From the NCBI GenBank assembly GCA_009760855.2, contig WPIO01000326.1, forward strand, positions 1-64,000: 64,000 nt of DNA. The letters are read 5' to 3'. A model generated the notes under the pieces. It was not told the origin of the DNA. It saw nothing but the letters and a program-made list of their open reading frames with translations, and searched no databases. This document shows, in pieces, positions 1 to 10,737 of the stretch. This DNA comes from Cristatella mucedo (taxonomy: Eukaryota > Bryozoa > Phylactolaemata > Cristatellidae). How positions within the stretch are numbered: position 1 is the first letter of the stretch; the number at the start of each line of letters is the position of its first letter. The position numbers and the translations under genes are program-made.

Positions 1-261
1 CAACCCGAAGTTAGTGAAGGACCGACGCGAAACTGAAGTTATAGCGAAACGCTACACGTTTTGACCGCGTCGCTGTGCAAGTACCTTTGGTCCATAAGCG
101 CATGCGTTAAAGGAAAGGCAAAAAGCCTGTGTCAGAGAATGCAGATCGGCGGGATTGGCTCTTGATCGGCATCTGAAGCCTAGAAGTTTTCTGAACCCGT
201 CGAAGTTCCGCTTAATATTGGGTCTTTCGCTCCCTCCCTCGTTCCGATGCGAAGCGCGTGG

Positions 262-302
262 TCTAGAGATTACGTTATCTGAGGGCGCTATGCAAAAGTG
301 TT
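262..302 (+). repeat. SINE-A 3' tail fragment
   Basis: This matches the SINE-A tail pattern: AGAGATTACGTT, then a GAGGGCGCTATGCAAA-like end. The tRNA-like head is missing. The hydrophobic peptide that could be read from about 287 is translation of this tail. Confidence 0.45.
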
Positions 303-1562
303 ATATTTTCCTACTAGTCCTCACTCTAAGCAGTGTGAGTTACAACAAAGCAGCCAGTAAATCGCAGCGCGACTATGCAGATCGCTCGCCAAACAGCTTA
401 ATTGCTAGCCCATACGTCATGTCGACCTATAAGAGGTCAGACGAGCCCGATCCCACCCACGTTCGCCTCGGTCGCTGCCCCTGTCGGCCACTGGGGCTAA
501 GTGGACGTTGTTCTCTTCTCTGCCTCCTGTGGCCTGATCTGACCTCATTCTTCACTGCTACAGTGGCCGATTGCAAGCCAACGAGAGCAGTAAACCTCGA
601 AGCTTGTTCGCAAGCCCACCTCCGTTACGCTGGCCCTCTCCCGTAGGTGTCCAGCAGACAGAGTGGCTTATAATGAGCCGCGGCAATATACTACGACGAA
701 TGGCCGAGTCCTTAGAGCTGAAGGGGGATTGAGGAGGATCCGCGGAAACGGCCAGCTCACTGCCGTGATGGTCCGCCATGATGAGCAAGCTGCTGTCACG
801 ACATAGCAAACGGCCCTCTTTCCCGGCTACTGTCGGCGCTACCGAACCGGAGGACCGGTGCCTAGCTAGCCGCGCTGGCTGACGCGAGGTCGAGTTGGCC
901 TGAGCCGGAGCGCTAGGAGCAAGATCGGCGTCTCGGCCACACGCGAGCTTCCGCTCGGCCTCGGCCTCAGCCTCGGCCCTGCCTAGCTTGGAGTTGAGCG
1001 GAGCGATATCGGGCGAGGGAAGCGGGTGTAAAATCTCTGTGCGAGGAAATCTCTGAGCTTGAGTGAAGCGTCGAACCGCCGCGCCGATGCGGCGACGTAC
1101 CGCCGGCATCGCTGTATCGGTGGATTATCTTTGCGTATATCTTTCGGATATTCATTCGTCGACGCGGTTGAATCAAAGAAACCTAAGTGCTGTGAAACCA
1201 AGCTGCTGCAGCTCGCGGGCTAAAACGTTCGATGAGGCCCTCTGCTTCCTGAATGCGCTTAGGCTATTGCATCGGTTAAATAATTCATGCGCGTTCATCC
1301 GTGACCTTCGAACGATTCTTTCGCTGCGCATAGTATCGCACATTGTACTGCCGTGCAGCCCCGCCCCCGGGCCCTCGGCGTCTTCGCCGCGATCGCTGAC
1401 AGGGACTAAGAACAAGCTAAGTCCACCTGTACCGCGCAGCATGCGCTCTGTACGTGTGAATTTCTCTTCATGCGCTTATGAGTGTACTGACACGGCGCAT
1501 GTCGTCACTCACCAATTGACACGCTAACGTTTCCAGCATATGCAGAGTGCCGAGGAAGAGAT

Positions 1563-1640
1563 TTGGCTCTCTTAGGGCGCTCAATAAATGTTATTTTATT
1601 CTTATTTTTACTAATATTATTATTATCATCCTGAATATTC
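1563..1640 (+). repeat. SINE-A or L2-A 3' tail fragment with AT-rich end
   Basis: A CTCTTAGGGCGCTCAATAAA-like tail is followed by a T/A-rich run with ATT units. SINE-A and L2-A share this end, so the parent cannot be decided from the tail alone. Confidence 0.4.
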
Positions 1641-2004
1641 TTTGGAGCGTCTCGTGATGGGGTTGCAGACGGGGCTACGGGTACAGTGAAGTACTTCCGG
1701 TCGGTCGCTTGGATAGCTGCTCTGTTTAGCTCGTTACTCCTCGTATTTCCAAAGAAATCGCTGCAATGCCGCTGCAGCACCGGTTCTGACACGTATCATC
1801 CGCAAAGGCAGCAAGTCAAAACGGGTTGGCCTGCCGCAGAAAGGCCGTCCTCGGCGTCCCTTTCCGTCGAGTAGCGAATACAGTTTAAGACAGTTCTCGT
1901 TACTTGCAGCGAAACGGTTGCAGCCCGGTTTCTGATTGCAACAGAAATGCGCGAATCTAGAAGCAGCCAGACGACGAGTGGCTCAGGAGAAGCCTAATCG
2001 TGCA

Positions 2005-2165
2005 GGTTTGGCTCAGTGGTTAAAGTGCTCGCCCCGATCAAGGTATAGCCGAGGTCGCGGGTTCGAGCCCCGTGGCATATGTGAAGCGCCCGAATAGAGA
2101 TTACGTTCTCTTAGGGCGCTGTGCAAACGAATATATATTATATTATATATATTATATTTAATTAT
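2005..2165 (+). repeat. SINE-A, near full length (tRNA-derived head)
   Basis: The head reads GGTTTGGCTCAGTGGTTAAA (A-box-like) and continues to a B-box-like GGTTCGAGCCCC at about 2059. The tail carries AGCGCCCGAATAGAGATTA, then TTAGGGCGCTGTGCAAACG, then an AT-rich end. The same arrangement recurs at 27008, 50953 and (minus) 62172. The head does not form a plausible functional tRNA and repeats with divergence, so it is a SINE. Confidence 0.75.
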
Positions 2166-3157
2166 ATTGAATCGATGAGAGGCCGCTCTTTCGTCTATCG
2201 AGCTGCCGCGAGCTCCGTCGTTCGTGGCAGGCAACATCTTGCAGGCCTTAAAGACGGGCTCGGACAAACGTGCGGGCGCACCGAGGCGACTCGCGCACGC
2301 TGTATCGAAAGAATGACCTCTAACGGTGACAACGGCGTACGTTGAGCCACGTCACAAGAGCGAGGTTTTCAAACAGTGGGCAGAATTTTTGCCGTCAAAA
2401 ACAAAGAAAAATTGGCATAATCTGGAAAGGCACTGCGCATATTCGCGCGCATGTAAGCAGATTCGGCGTAAAATAAGCTCGTCCCGCGATCGTGCCGTGA
2501 AAATTGTATCATCTTCCAGTGCGGCTGTGCCACTTCTTGCTCTCCACTGCTAGCCAGCTCGTTTAACGTTGTGAGCCACAAGTTTCGCGAAATAACTTGA
2601 CGTCGTAATTTCCGGTTCCCGGAAAGGTTTCGGGAAACCAGGAACCCACTGGTTTCCCGAGAAACGTGTGGTCCGTCCGACGACCGGTTGATACGGGCAC
2701 TAGGCGAAATCGGAGAGTCGTAGGGGCTCGCGGCCCGCCGACTTCTAATTGACACCAACGACCGAAGTAGAAGGGCGTATATTTTGAAATGACTTGCTCT
2801 CAAGGCTAACAGGCTACCCCATGCTTAAACTTCAGATTAAAGCAGTGGTCGGCTTATTTAACAGCTTATTTGCTTAACCGCTTATTTAACAGCTTCGAGG
2901 GTTACTTAGCATGCCCTGGGCAGCGTTGCCCCAACCCCCGCCGCCACTGGGCGTGCACACGCAGCCGCCGACAGGCTCGCTAGATCGGCCCCTTCGGCGG
3001 CGGCGCGCGGCCGAGGCGCGTCAGCGAATTTCTCACTCTCACGATGCGCTGCTTACTTTTTCCGGCTCCCTTTTCGCGGGCGTTCCTTCGCCCGCGAAAA
3101 CGGCGCTCGCTCGCTCGAACGCGTTCACCGCGGTCGCGGCGCCTGTCTGCGTCCTAG

Positions 3158-3418
3158 GGATGCCCGAAGGAATTCGCCGAATACATGTCGTACAGTCGCG
3201 GCTTACGCTTCGAGGAGGCGCCCGATTACGTGCTACTCCGACAACGATTTCGAGCCCTGTTCTTTGAAATGAAATTTCAGTTTGACTACGCTTATGACTG
3301 GACGCTGCTACTTAAGAAAGGCACTGCGTCGTTTTCGAACAGCAATAGCGCAACGCAACTGGGAACAGGAATAAGGACGGGAGACCTCGACGAGGACGAC
3401 GATTGCGTCGGCGGCTGA
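3158..3418 (+). CDS. Casein kinase 1 alpha-like (CK1-A), last coding exon; gene is 5'-partial in the window
   Basis: CK1 enzymes are acidophilic Ser/Thr kinases in Wnt, circadian and DNA-repair signalling. This exon encodes 86 residues and stops at TGA 3416-3418. It starts after a CTAG acceptor (3154-3157) with Gly-Cys-Pro-Lys-Glu-Phe-Ala-Glu-Tyr. It contains [11 protein letters not shown], then a LRQRFRALF helix and FDYAYDWT. These are the last C-lobe helices of CK1, and [11 protein letters not shown] is closest to the alpha type rather than delta/epsilon. The tail is short and acidic (Asp-Leu-Asp-Glu-Asp-Asp-Asp), ending Cys-Val-Gly-Gly. The exon boundary is phase 0 and falls at the same codon as in CK1-B (14809). 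The kinase exon is not upstream within the window, so it should lie before base 1. No stop or frameshift is seen; it could still be a relic if the upstream exon is lost. Confidence 0.85.
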   Translation, partial: GCPKEFAEYMSYSRGLRFEEAPDYVLLRQRFRALFFEMKFQFDYAYDWTLLLKKGTASFSNSNSATQLGTGIRTGDLDEDDDCVGG

Positions 3419-3928
3419 TGAGACCCTCACTAGGTGTCGCCTCATCCAGGTGGCGCTCGACCCGCCGACCTGGCTTAGATTGCGAGGGTTCACTGTCCGG
3501 ATGATGCTAAGAATTGTGCTTGCGCGGGCCACTGCAGCGGCAGCTTTACTTTTGAATAGTCCTTTTATTTAAGGATTTTACCTGACTCACGCATGTTAAC
3601 ATAAGTAAATCACACGTTCTGCTAGTCTCGCACGCTCGGAAGTTCAGAGTTCTGTGCCACCTTAGCGACCGCGTGCTTTTGCAGCAGACATTTGGTTCGC
3701 TGTCATTCAGTGGGACAGTGAGACTGCACCGCAGTACTACGACGGCCCTATCAAAGCCATTTTATCGCCACTCGCACGTGATTACTCTTGCTTGCCGTGC
3801 TGCGGAGCAGCTGTAAAGCTGACCTCGTAGCAAAAGGCAAGCTTCTTTAACGACGTCAGGTTGCTTCTGAGCCAAGCTGCTCCCAGCCCTTTAGCGCCAG
3901 TGCACGGCGCATAGTGGGACATCTCCGT

Positions 3929-3942
3929 ATTACGTACGTAAT
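3929..3942. repeat. Perfect 14-bp palindrome
   Basis: ATTACGTACGTAAT equals its own reverse complement. A second AATTACGTACGAG-like block follows at 3950-3963, making a small cluster of TACGTA motifs. No function is evident. Confidence 0.6.
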
Positions 3943-6633
3943 AGATCCGTAATTACGTACGAGACTACGTATTATGTAGCCGAGCAAAAATTACGATGTC
4001 TAAGTGGTTGTTGCGTTAGGCAGTTTCCCTTGGTGTTATCATTGCTTGAAGCGGCTAAATTTCTTTTCATATGGACTACGGTGCCGCCGGCGCGTTCTCG
4101 GAGCGAAGCTTCGCGGCAATCGGCAAGGGGGCTGTGTGGGCGGGCGCGCGGGCGGGCGAGTGGACAGAGGGAGCAGATTTTTGGAAGGGTAGCCTGCTTG
4201 GCAGTACTGCTGCGGCGCACACCTACATGCACCGTTTTTAGATTTAGGCTTTCCGCCTTTGAGAGCGGAGGAGGCTGCAGAGGTTATCGGAGCGGCTCTA
4301 ATCTTGTGCGCAGATGCGGGGTCGCTCGATAGAGAGAGAGAGAGAGAGAAAGAGACCCGAATGGCGCAGGGGAGATTAGTGGGCGCTACTGGGGGCGCGT
4401 CGTCTCAGAATCGATCTGCAGATGTAGCTAGAGAACGCGCAGAACGGTGCATCGAGCTGCGCGCTTCCGTTGTAAAGGTTTCCGGTCGGTCCCTTGGAAT
4501 GCTAAAAGGTTTTCCAGGCGCCGACGGAGTTTCCAGAAAGCTAGCTCGATGGCGCCGAATTATCCGTCGCGTGGTTGGATATGTGCTGGAGGGGGACCGA
4601 GATCTTTACTGAGACACCTCTAAGGATTTCCTGAATATTTACCTTTGAAACCGGCTCTATAGGCTGCCCTAGATAGGTGGGAAGTCGTTACGAACGTTAG
4701 CATTTGGCCCTGCCGTGAAGTGCTGCCTGAGGCCAGTGCTATACAACTGTATAATCGTTGTTGTTATTATTATTACCACGCGTGCGCGCTGCTAGACGAG
4801 CGACAGAATTTTCGAAAAGCTTGCGTGAGCCCCTCATTAAGCACTCACAGTCGTGGCCTTCCCTTGACTACCGATTGATTTCATCAAAGTCTACTGGAAG
4901 AAGGATTGCTGCCAGTCGGTTGTCACGTCCGTAGCTTAGCTTAATTTCGGAATCTATGGACGCACGTCTATAAGGTCCCTAGCACCCAGTCCGCTCGCTT
5001 ATTTCAAATAAATGAACAGGGATTAGAAGCAAGTAGATCTCTGCGCCGCTCAGGTGGATCGATTTATAAGGGCGTGAAAGTTAGCTGTATGCCGTCATTT
5101 CCTAAACTGGATTAGTTAGATCCGTTCAATGTAAGTGTTAGCCCTGTGATAAACCCCATATAGAGCCTGGTCCGCGAACAGTTATGAAGCGAAAGTAATC
5201 GAATACTTTATTTTCACAAAGATTATTTTAGATCACAAAAGTTGGTGAAATGCTGCTCTAGGTGTTTGCTGTGAACAGCGGAGCTTACCGCACCAAATAA
5301 TAGGACGGGGTAAATGAAGCTTACGATCGGTGAATTATTTCGCCTTGCATTCGCAGTTCATCTGGAAGCCGTCGCGGCTTCTGTTGCGAAGAAAAAATGC
5401 TACTTTGATTTAAAGATCAAACCGGAAGTGCATAAATATTGGACTGACAAAATAATTCCGCTGGATTTTTCTGGCAGCTCAGCTAAGAGTTTCAGTGGCT
5501 TGGCTTACAGCAGAGGATCAGGCACCAAAAATTAGTTAACTGAACTTTGCTATACATGTTGCTTAATACTAACGACCGTAAAGTGGTCTCCCCAGTAATT
5601 ATTGAAACGCGCGTCTGCTAAATGGGTTAGATTTATTATTAGTGCTTGAGACTAGCTTATTCCTATTAAAAAAGGCGAGAAATGTTAACATTGCAATACA
5701 ATTTGGGCGTGAGTGTCCGCTGACCTAGTAGTAAGCCCAGCCTAGCTAGTGAGCCTAGCCTGCTGTCTGGCGATGACTCAACACCAGGTGACCTAGGTTG
5801 TGAAGCTCGCGACACTTTCTTTCAGTCTCTTTCTCGTTTTGACCTTTGACCTAACTTTGATCTAACTGGTGAGCAAGCTCCGGAGAATTAATTTTCTTAC
5901 AAAACTAACATAAATCTAATTTAATGAAATTTATCCGACAGGCCGGGTAGTGAATCAGAATTGACTTGGGTTTTCGGAACGTACGGACGTACTGACCATT
6001 TTTGAATTTATATCACCCCTGCCCGTTAGGGTGATCCACAGATATATTGAAAAACGAACTTCCTATTATTGCAAGTTGGAAGGTGGCAAATGAGTCCAGA
6101 ATATAAAATATATCAATTCGGCGAAGTTTCTTATCATTTGATAAATATTTAGAGGTTGCACAAAGTCCTTGGAGTTTTTGCTTTTGGTAAGTCAACAAAT
6201 TTGCGTTATTAGTATACTTTCAAATTACTGGATAAAAGTTATATACATACTCACCCTGTTTTTTGATATAATAGTTACTATAAGAAGTTAATTAAATTAG
6301 GGATTCTTTTGCGCAGAACTGCATTGTTGCATAGGTTAGTTAACTGGTTCATTAATTGTAAATAGAGGATAAATTCAGTCATTTGCATTGCTAAATTCAA
6401 AGTGAACTGCAGATGAGATGATGAGTGTTTGATTCACATTCTACAAATAACTAAGTAAAATTAATTCCGAATTATACAGGTAGTAACAATAATTACTAGC
6501 ATATAATAGTTTTTATTTCTGTAGTTTAAAGTTATACAAAATATCTTTGACAAACTCTTGTAACATAAATGAATAATACATAATGTGAAAGAATATTTCA
6601 GTTCAATGTGGTTAGAGAAATTCCATTTAAAAA

Positions 6634-7202
6634 GTAATAATAATAATAATAATGCACTTGATAAAGCGCCCTCAGAGAACTCAATCTCTTCCTAGGCGTT
6701 TTACATTTGTGGCAAAGGGAAACGCGATTGAATCGTGAGTAATATCATGCTTCATAAACAACATGAACAACGTGGTTAGGGGTGACATGCACAGGGTCAT
6801 CATGCAAATGTGGTTAGTGGCAGCATGCACAGTGTCAGCACGCATAAGCACATCAAGGACGAATCACAGGTGCCCACTAAATGCTGTCTTAAATAGGTGT
6901 GTTTTTAAGTTCTTTTTAACTGTGTTCAAGTCAGGGGATGTTCTGACGCAAGTCGGGAGGGAGTTCCAGGCTTTGGGAGCATACGAACTAAATGCACGGT
7001 CTCCAAAGAATTTGAGGTTTGTACGAGGTATTGGTAAACTGTTGGATTCCGAAAAGCAGGTGGTACGATGCTTGGTCTGGTGGGGGAGTAGATCTGAGAG
7101 ATAGGCTGGAGCCAAAGAATGAAGTTACCTAAAAGTGAGCGACAAAACCTTGAAGTCGATCCGTTGATTGACTGGGAGAGAGCCAGTGCATGTCGGCGAG
7201 CT
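6634..7202 (-). mobile_element. L2-A LINE, 5'-truncated 3' end
   Basis: On the minus strand this begins in the C-terminal part of ORF2 (APAYLSDLLPHQTKHRTT, then [18 protein letters not shown] and the LKTHLFKTAF end at 6864-7115). It runs through the 3' UTR (repeated GTGCATGCTGCCACTAACC motifs) to the AGCGCC...GGGCGC end and an ATT-repeat tail at 6634-6653. This C-terminal signature is characteristic of L2-clade ORF2. The copy is truncated before the RT domain. Confidence 0.85.
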
Positions 7203-7654
7203 TATGTTGGTTATGTAACAATCCTCGATTGGCTAATTATTTGTTGCCAGCTGCAAACAAGGCAATGACCACCAATCCTGTTCACTATATAATCGAGACC
7301 TTTGAATCAGCTGGCGTTTGTACTTGGTTTTTATTTCTCCACATGAACTAAGAGGACGAAAATCACGATCTGGGTCGTAGTATCGTTGGGCTAAGGGTCG
7401 GCTTTTCAAATTGCCAATTGAATGACAATGGATTGAAAGTTGGACAAAAATTAATGTTTTTCAGCATAAAAAGTTAACATTCCCAAGGTTAAATCGCTCA
7501 ATCATAATTATACAGCTGTACTATTTATCCGAAGAGCAACTTATTTCGATTGCATCCAACTCAACGTCGGCAGTCACGTTCTCAAAATCTTTATGAAAAT
7601 CTGGCTCGGCCTAACTCTACACTTAATCTGATGTATCTCCGTCTCTAGCTCCGA

Positions 7655-7915
7655 AAAGCCACAGTGACCAAGCGGGTGTTATGCTGGAGAGTTTTCCATA
7701 GCGAACTCCAAGACTGAGAAACTTTTCGTATGCATTCGGTAGTCAACAGACGTCATCTCATACAACAAAGAGAAAGCAAGAAGCATGGTCAAGTCAGCAG
7801 GGCAGTCGAGGAAGTCAGTAGCTTGTATGTAGTGGCTCAGAACGGCTGGACAGGTTGCAGCGCACTCAGGCGGTAGGTGAATGGATGACGAACGTATATA
7901 CTGACGGACTACCAA
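7655..7915 (-). mobile_element. LINE-B 3' end fragment
   Basis: The minus strand reads a degenerate ORF2 C-terminus (LLYEMTSVDYRMHTKSFSV) and the LINE-B 3' UTR (ATGCATACGAAAAG..., then CTCTCCAGCATAACACCC). The same tail is seen at 32012-32130 and 62553-62715. Confidence 0.7.
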
Positions 7916-9621
7916 ACCTAGCTTATTATAGGGGTATATCGTTTTTTATAGCTTTCTTATAAAACGAACATAAATCGACTTTTATTAAATTTATTCGTCA
8001 GCATGGGTAGCGAATCGGTATTGAGCTCCATGCACCTGAGGTGCAGACGTGCAGATTATCTTTAAGTTTTTAGCAGCTATATAGTCAGCCGCCTCACGTG
8101 AAGAATTGCTATGCAAATTGGTGAATGGTCTTCTTTTTGACACTCATTATTGCTGTGCCATCATAGTTGTACAGCAGGCGTAAAGTAAGCCACCAGTTAC
8201 TTTGACGGACTTACTATGGGACTAAGTAACGAATCTAGGTTAGTATTTTAAGTTAGGGGCATTCTTGAGTGATGCGGTGCTCTGCTACCCTCGGCATACC
8301 TGAGTGCATTGGTTTTTATTCACCAATGACTCATCAGTTGTGCTTCGAGACGCTGGCTTCAGCAGTAATTGTAGCTCGTCTGCTTGGACAAGTACCCGTT
8401 TCGTGCGCTGTGCTAGTGACTACAGACTTGGGTTTTGAAGCTGCGATAGCGCGATCGGATAAGATCGGATAATGTCACATAAGAGTCTGCTTCACCCACA
8501 CAACCATAGCAGCACTTAACTGCAAAGAGTTTCTGCTACAAATTCTTGAGCTGCTCGGGAAGTGCATCAGAGAATACAGTATGCCCTTGCATGGATATGG
8601 AGTGCAGCAGTTAAGAGTAGCGGGTAGATTTCCTCAAGCCTGTTTTTAAAAGACAAATAGTTTTGCTTCTTTGCAAATACCATCTGCAGCAAGTGAGTTA
8701 TTATTAAATAAGTTTGAAGCCGAAAATTGGTGGTCGATGACATGTCTTACTTTTATGCATTTGCTTTGCAATTATACATCAATTCATGATACCTCATGGT
8801 TTTATTGCAGTCAAATTATTGATCGAATGGTTAAAATATGTAGGCAATTTGGAGCCTAGGCATCAATTCAGCTACAGCAGGTGCTAAGGAGCTCGTGCAT
8901 TCCGAGAACTAGACGAATTTACTGATGGTCTCTATGAATGCCTCACCACCTCGTGGTTGTCTGTCTTCTCTATCTGTAGCCACAGATGCCCTAAAACATG
9001 GTCGCCAGTCATCCATACGTTTGCGAAACCGATTCTCTACAGAAGGAAGAATGAAAAGACTTTGATAGTATTGACATGGAACCTCTACCAGCAGCATATT
9101 CAAGTGCCGGCGGTAGCACTTAACAGCTAAGCTGTTCAGCCGCTTAGCATGATCAGAGCGATAGTACGAATCAGCTGTACATTAGACTGCTTAGCGGGCG
9201 AAGTTCTGTCCGCCAATGTCCTTGAGAACTCAGCAGAATATTGGCTCCTCCTTAGCTGTGAAACATCGCTGATGCAGTCGCTTTGCTGCTCAGTTGTGGC
9301 ATAGCAAGAGGATATGGCTAGACTACTCCACAGGCTTTAGACGTTGACACCTTTTTGAGTGACCCTAAGTGAATGCATTAGCCAGAGGAAGATCAAATTC
9401 AAACCCCGAGAGCTTCTGAATGTGGTGTGCTTATTCACTTTCTGCCTAGCTAGCCTGAAAAGTTGGTACGTCTAGGCGATACGCCTACCGACCAGCCTTA
9501 AAAGACTTGTGTGGGTCGCTCTTTTGCCAATAGGGCTGCATCACTCGGCTCTCTTTACACAGCATCGGGCTGCAAGTTGCCTCTTTATCAGCTTTTCACA
9601 TTAATGTGGTTCCAAAACAAA

Positions 9622-9703
9622 TGTTAAGTGCTGAGAAAGAGATTGAGTTCTTTAGGGTGCTATATCAAACGTATAATAATAATAATTATTATTATTATAA
9701 AAC
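9622..9703 (+). repeat. L2-A or SINE-A 3' tail
   Basis: A TTAAGTGCTGAGAAAGAGAT block, a TTTAGGGTGCTATATCAAAC block and ATT/AAT repeats. This is the terminal hairpin-like motif shared by L2-A and SINE-A, with no preceding body. Confidence 0.6.
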
Positions 9704-9954
9704 GGTATTTGAATGTAGAACTCTTACGAGCCTCAACGAAATGACAGTATATGAATGACTAGTTGTTAAAATCCCACCGATAAACCACTAGTTTAACACG
9801 CTAAATATATAGAACACATTCGCAGAGGTGTTAAATGCTTAACGCTAGTAGGGAGCGCTAATTTAGATCGGCTAGACAGGATATTCACAACAATTACATT
9901 TACCACAGTTCCACGATCCTATGCATTGTCTTCAATCCGAGCTCGATCGTTCGA

Positions 9955-10180
9955 ATGCCTGACGAGCATCACCTGACTTGATGGCATTTAAAAAGAAGCT
10001 GAAAACCGACAATCGCTGCATTTGCTTTGTCCTTGTGAATTGTCCTCTGTAAGTTTATACGCGGTTAAATTGTTCGTGTCATAATTAAAGCATTTTCATC
10101 CTCTCGGTCCAGTGTATTTAAAGTGCATAGAAAGATATTTAGTTCCCCCGTAGCGCTAAGCAAATGTTATTGTGCTTTTG
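9955..10180 (+). mobile_element. L2-A LINE, degenerate 3' end
   Basis: A relic of the ORF2 C-terminus is visible (ACTTGATGGCATTTAAAAAG, corresponding to the Leu-Thr-Thr-Phe-Lys-Lys block of intact copies). It is followed by a diverged GCGC tail at about 10120-10165. Confidence 0.5.
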
Positions 10181-10737
10181 TAACAATTATTTTCTAGGTA
10201 TGAGCTCGCGAATGACTCTTGGGTACTAGTTATGTCGTCATCATCGTCCAAGCCAAGGAATCAGCTTAATCACATTCGTAATAGCATAACAGTCGAAGGA
10301 GCAGATTGCGAGCGTCGGTACAGCTGCCCGCATCCGGCTCTCATTTTCAGTCGACAGCCTAGCGCGGCCCTCGGTTACAAACCAGCTATCGGCGGCCAGC
10401 ACACGATCTCGCTGGACGGCTTTCTTTGAATGGCTCTTGGAGTAAAAGCATCCAAATAAACTGCTAAATCTTCTGCATTCATCTTTAAATAAAACCGCGA
10501 TTGTGTGAACTCCGACGATGATCATAAGGGTTTGCAACTCACGGCGCGACGGAGCGAAGTCGAATGGCATCTCTGACGCGGAAACGCGAAGGCATTGTGG
10601 GTAAGCCATTTTTCCGTAATATGGCTCCGTCGTCTGCCGTTTCGGCGGCGGCGGCGAGAGTTTTCGACCCTCTCCGCGGACCGCGGACAGCAGCCCCTCA
10701 GTCTGCGATCGGCTAAGGTAGTTTCAGATTGCTGAAC

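Larger units (their letters stand above)
1..3157. other. Repeat-bearing stretch before the CK1-A last exon; no gene supported
   Basis: No exon is recognised. Short open frames here have no family resemblance. The stretch holds SINE-A remnants at about 262-302, 1563-1640 and 2005-2165. Because the neighbouring CK1 paralogue has a 3.3-kb intron at the matching position, this is probably the intron of CK1-A plus repeats (inference). Confidence 0.5.
3419..10737. other. Intergenic stretch between the two CK1 genes
   Basis: No coding exon could be supported. It holds a palindrome (3929-3942), an L2-A 3' fragment (6634-7202, minus), a LINE-B 3' fragment (7655-7915, minus), an L2-A tail (9622-9703) and a degenerate L2-A 3' end (9955-10180). 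The rest is AT-richer unique-looking sequence. Confidence 0.5.

Noticed and set aside
155..646. 163-codon frame with a hydrophobic internal segment resembling a signal peptide
   Set aside because: The hydrophobic part is translation of a SINE-A tail; no splice sites or family match.
2005..2100. Functional tRNA gene at the A-box/B-box-like heads (here and at 12195, 26585, 27008, 50953, 62172)
   Set aside because: Heads recur with divergence and the same non-tRNA tails, and do not give proper acceptor stems; they are SINEs.
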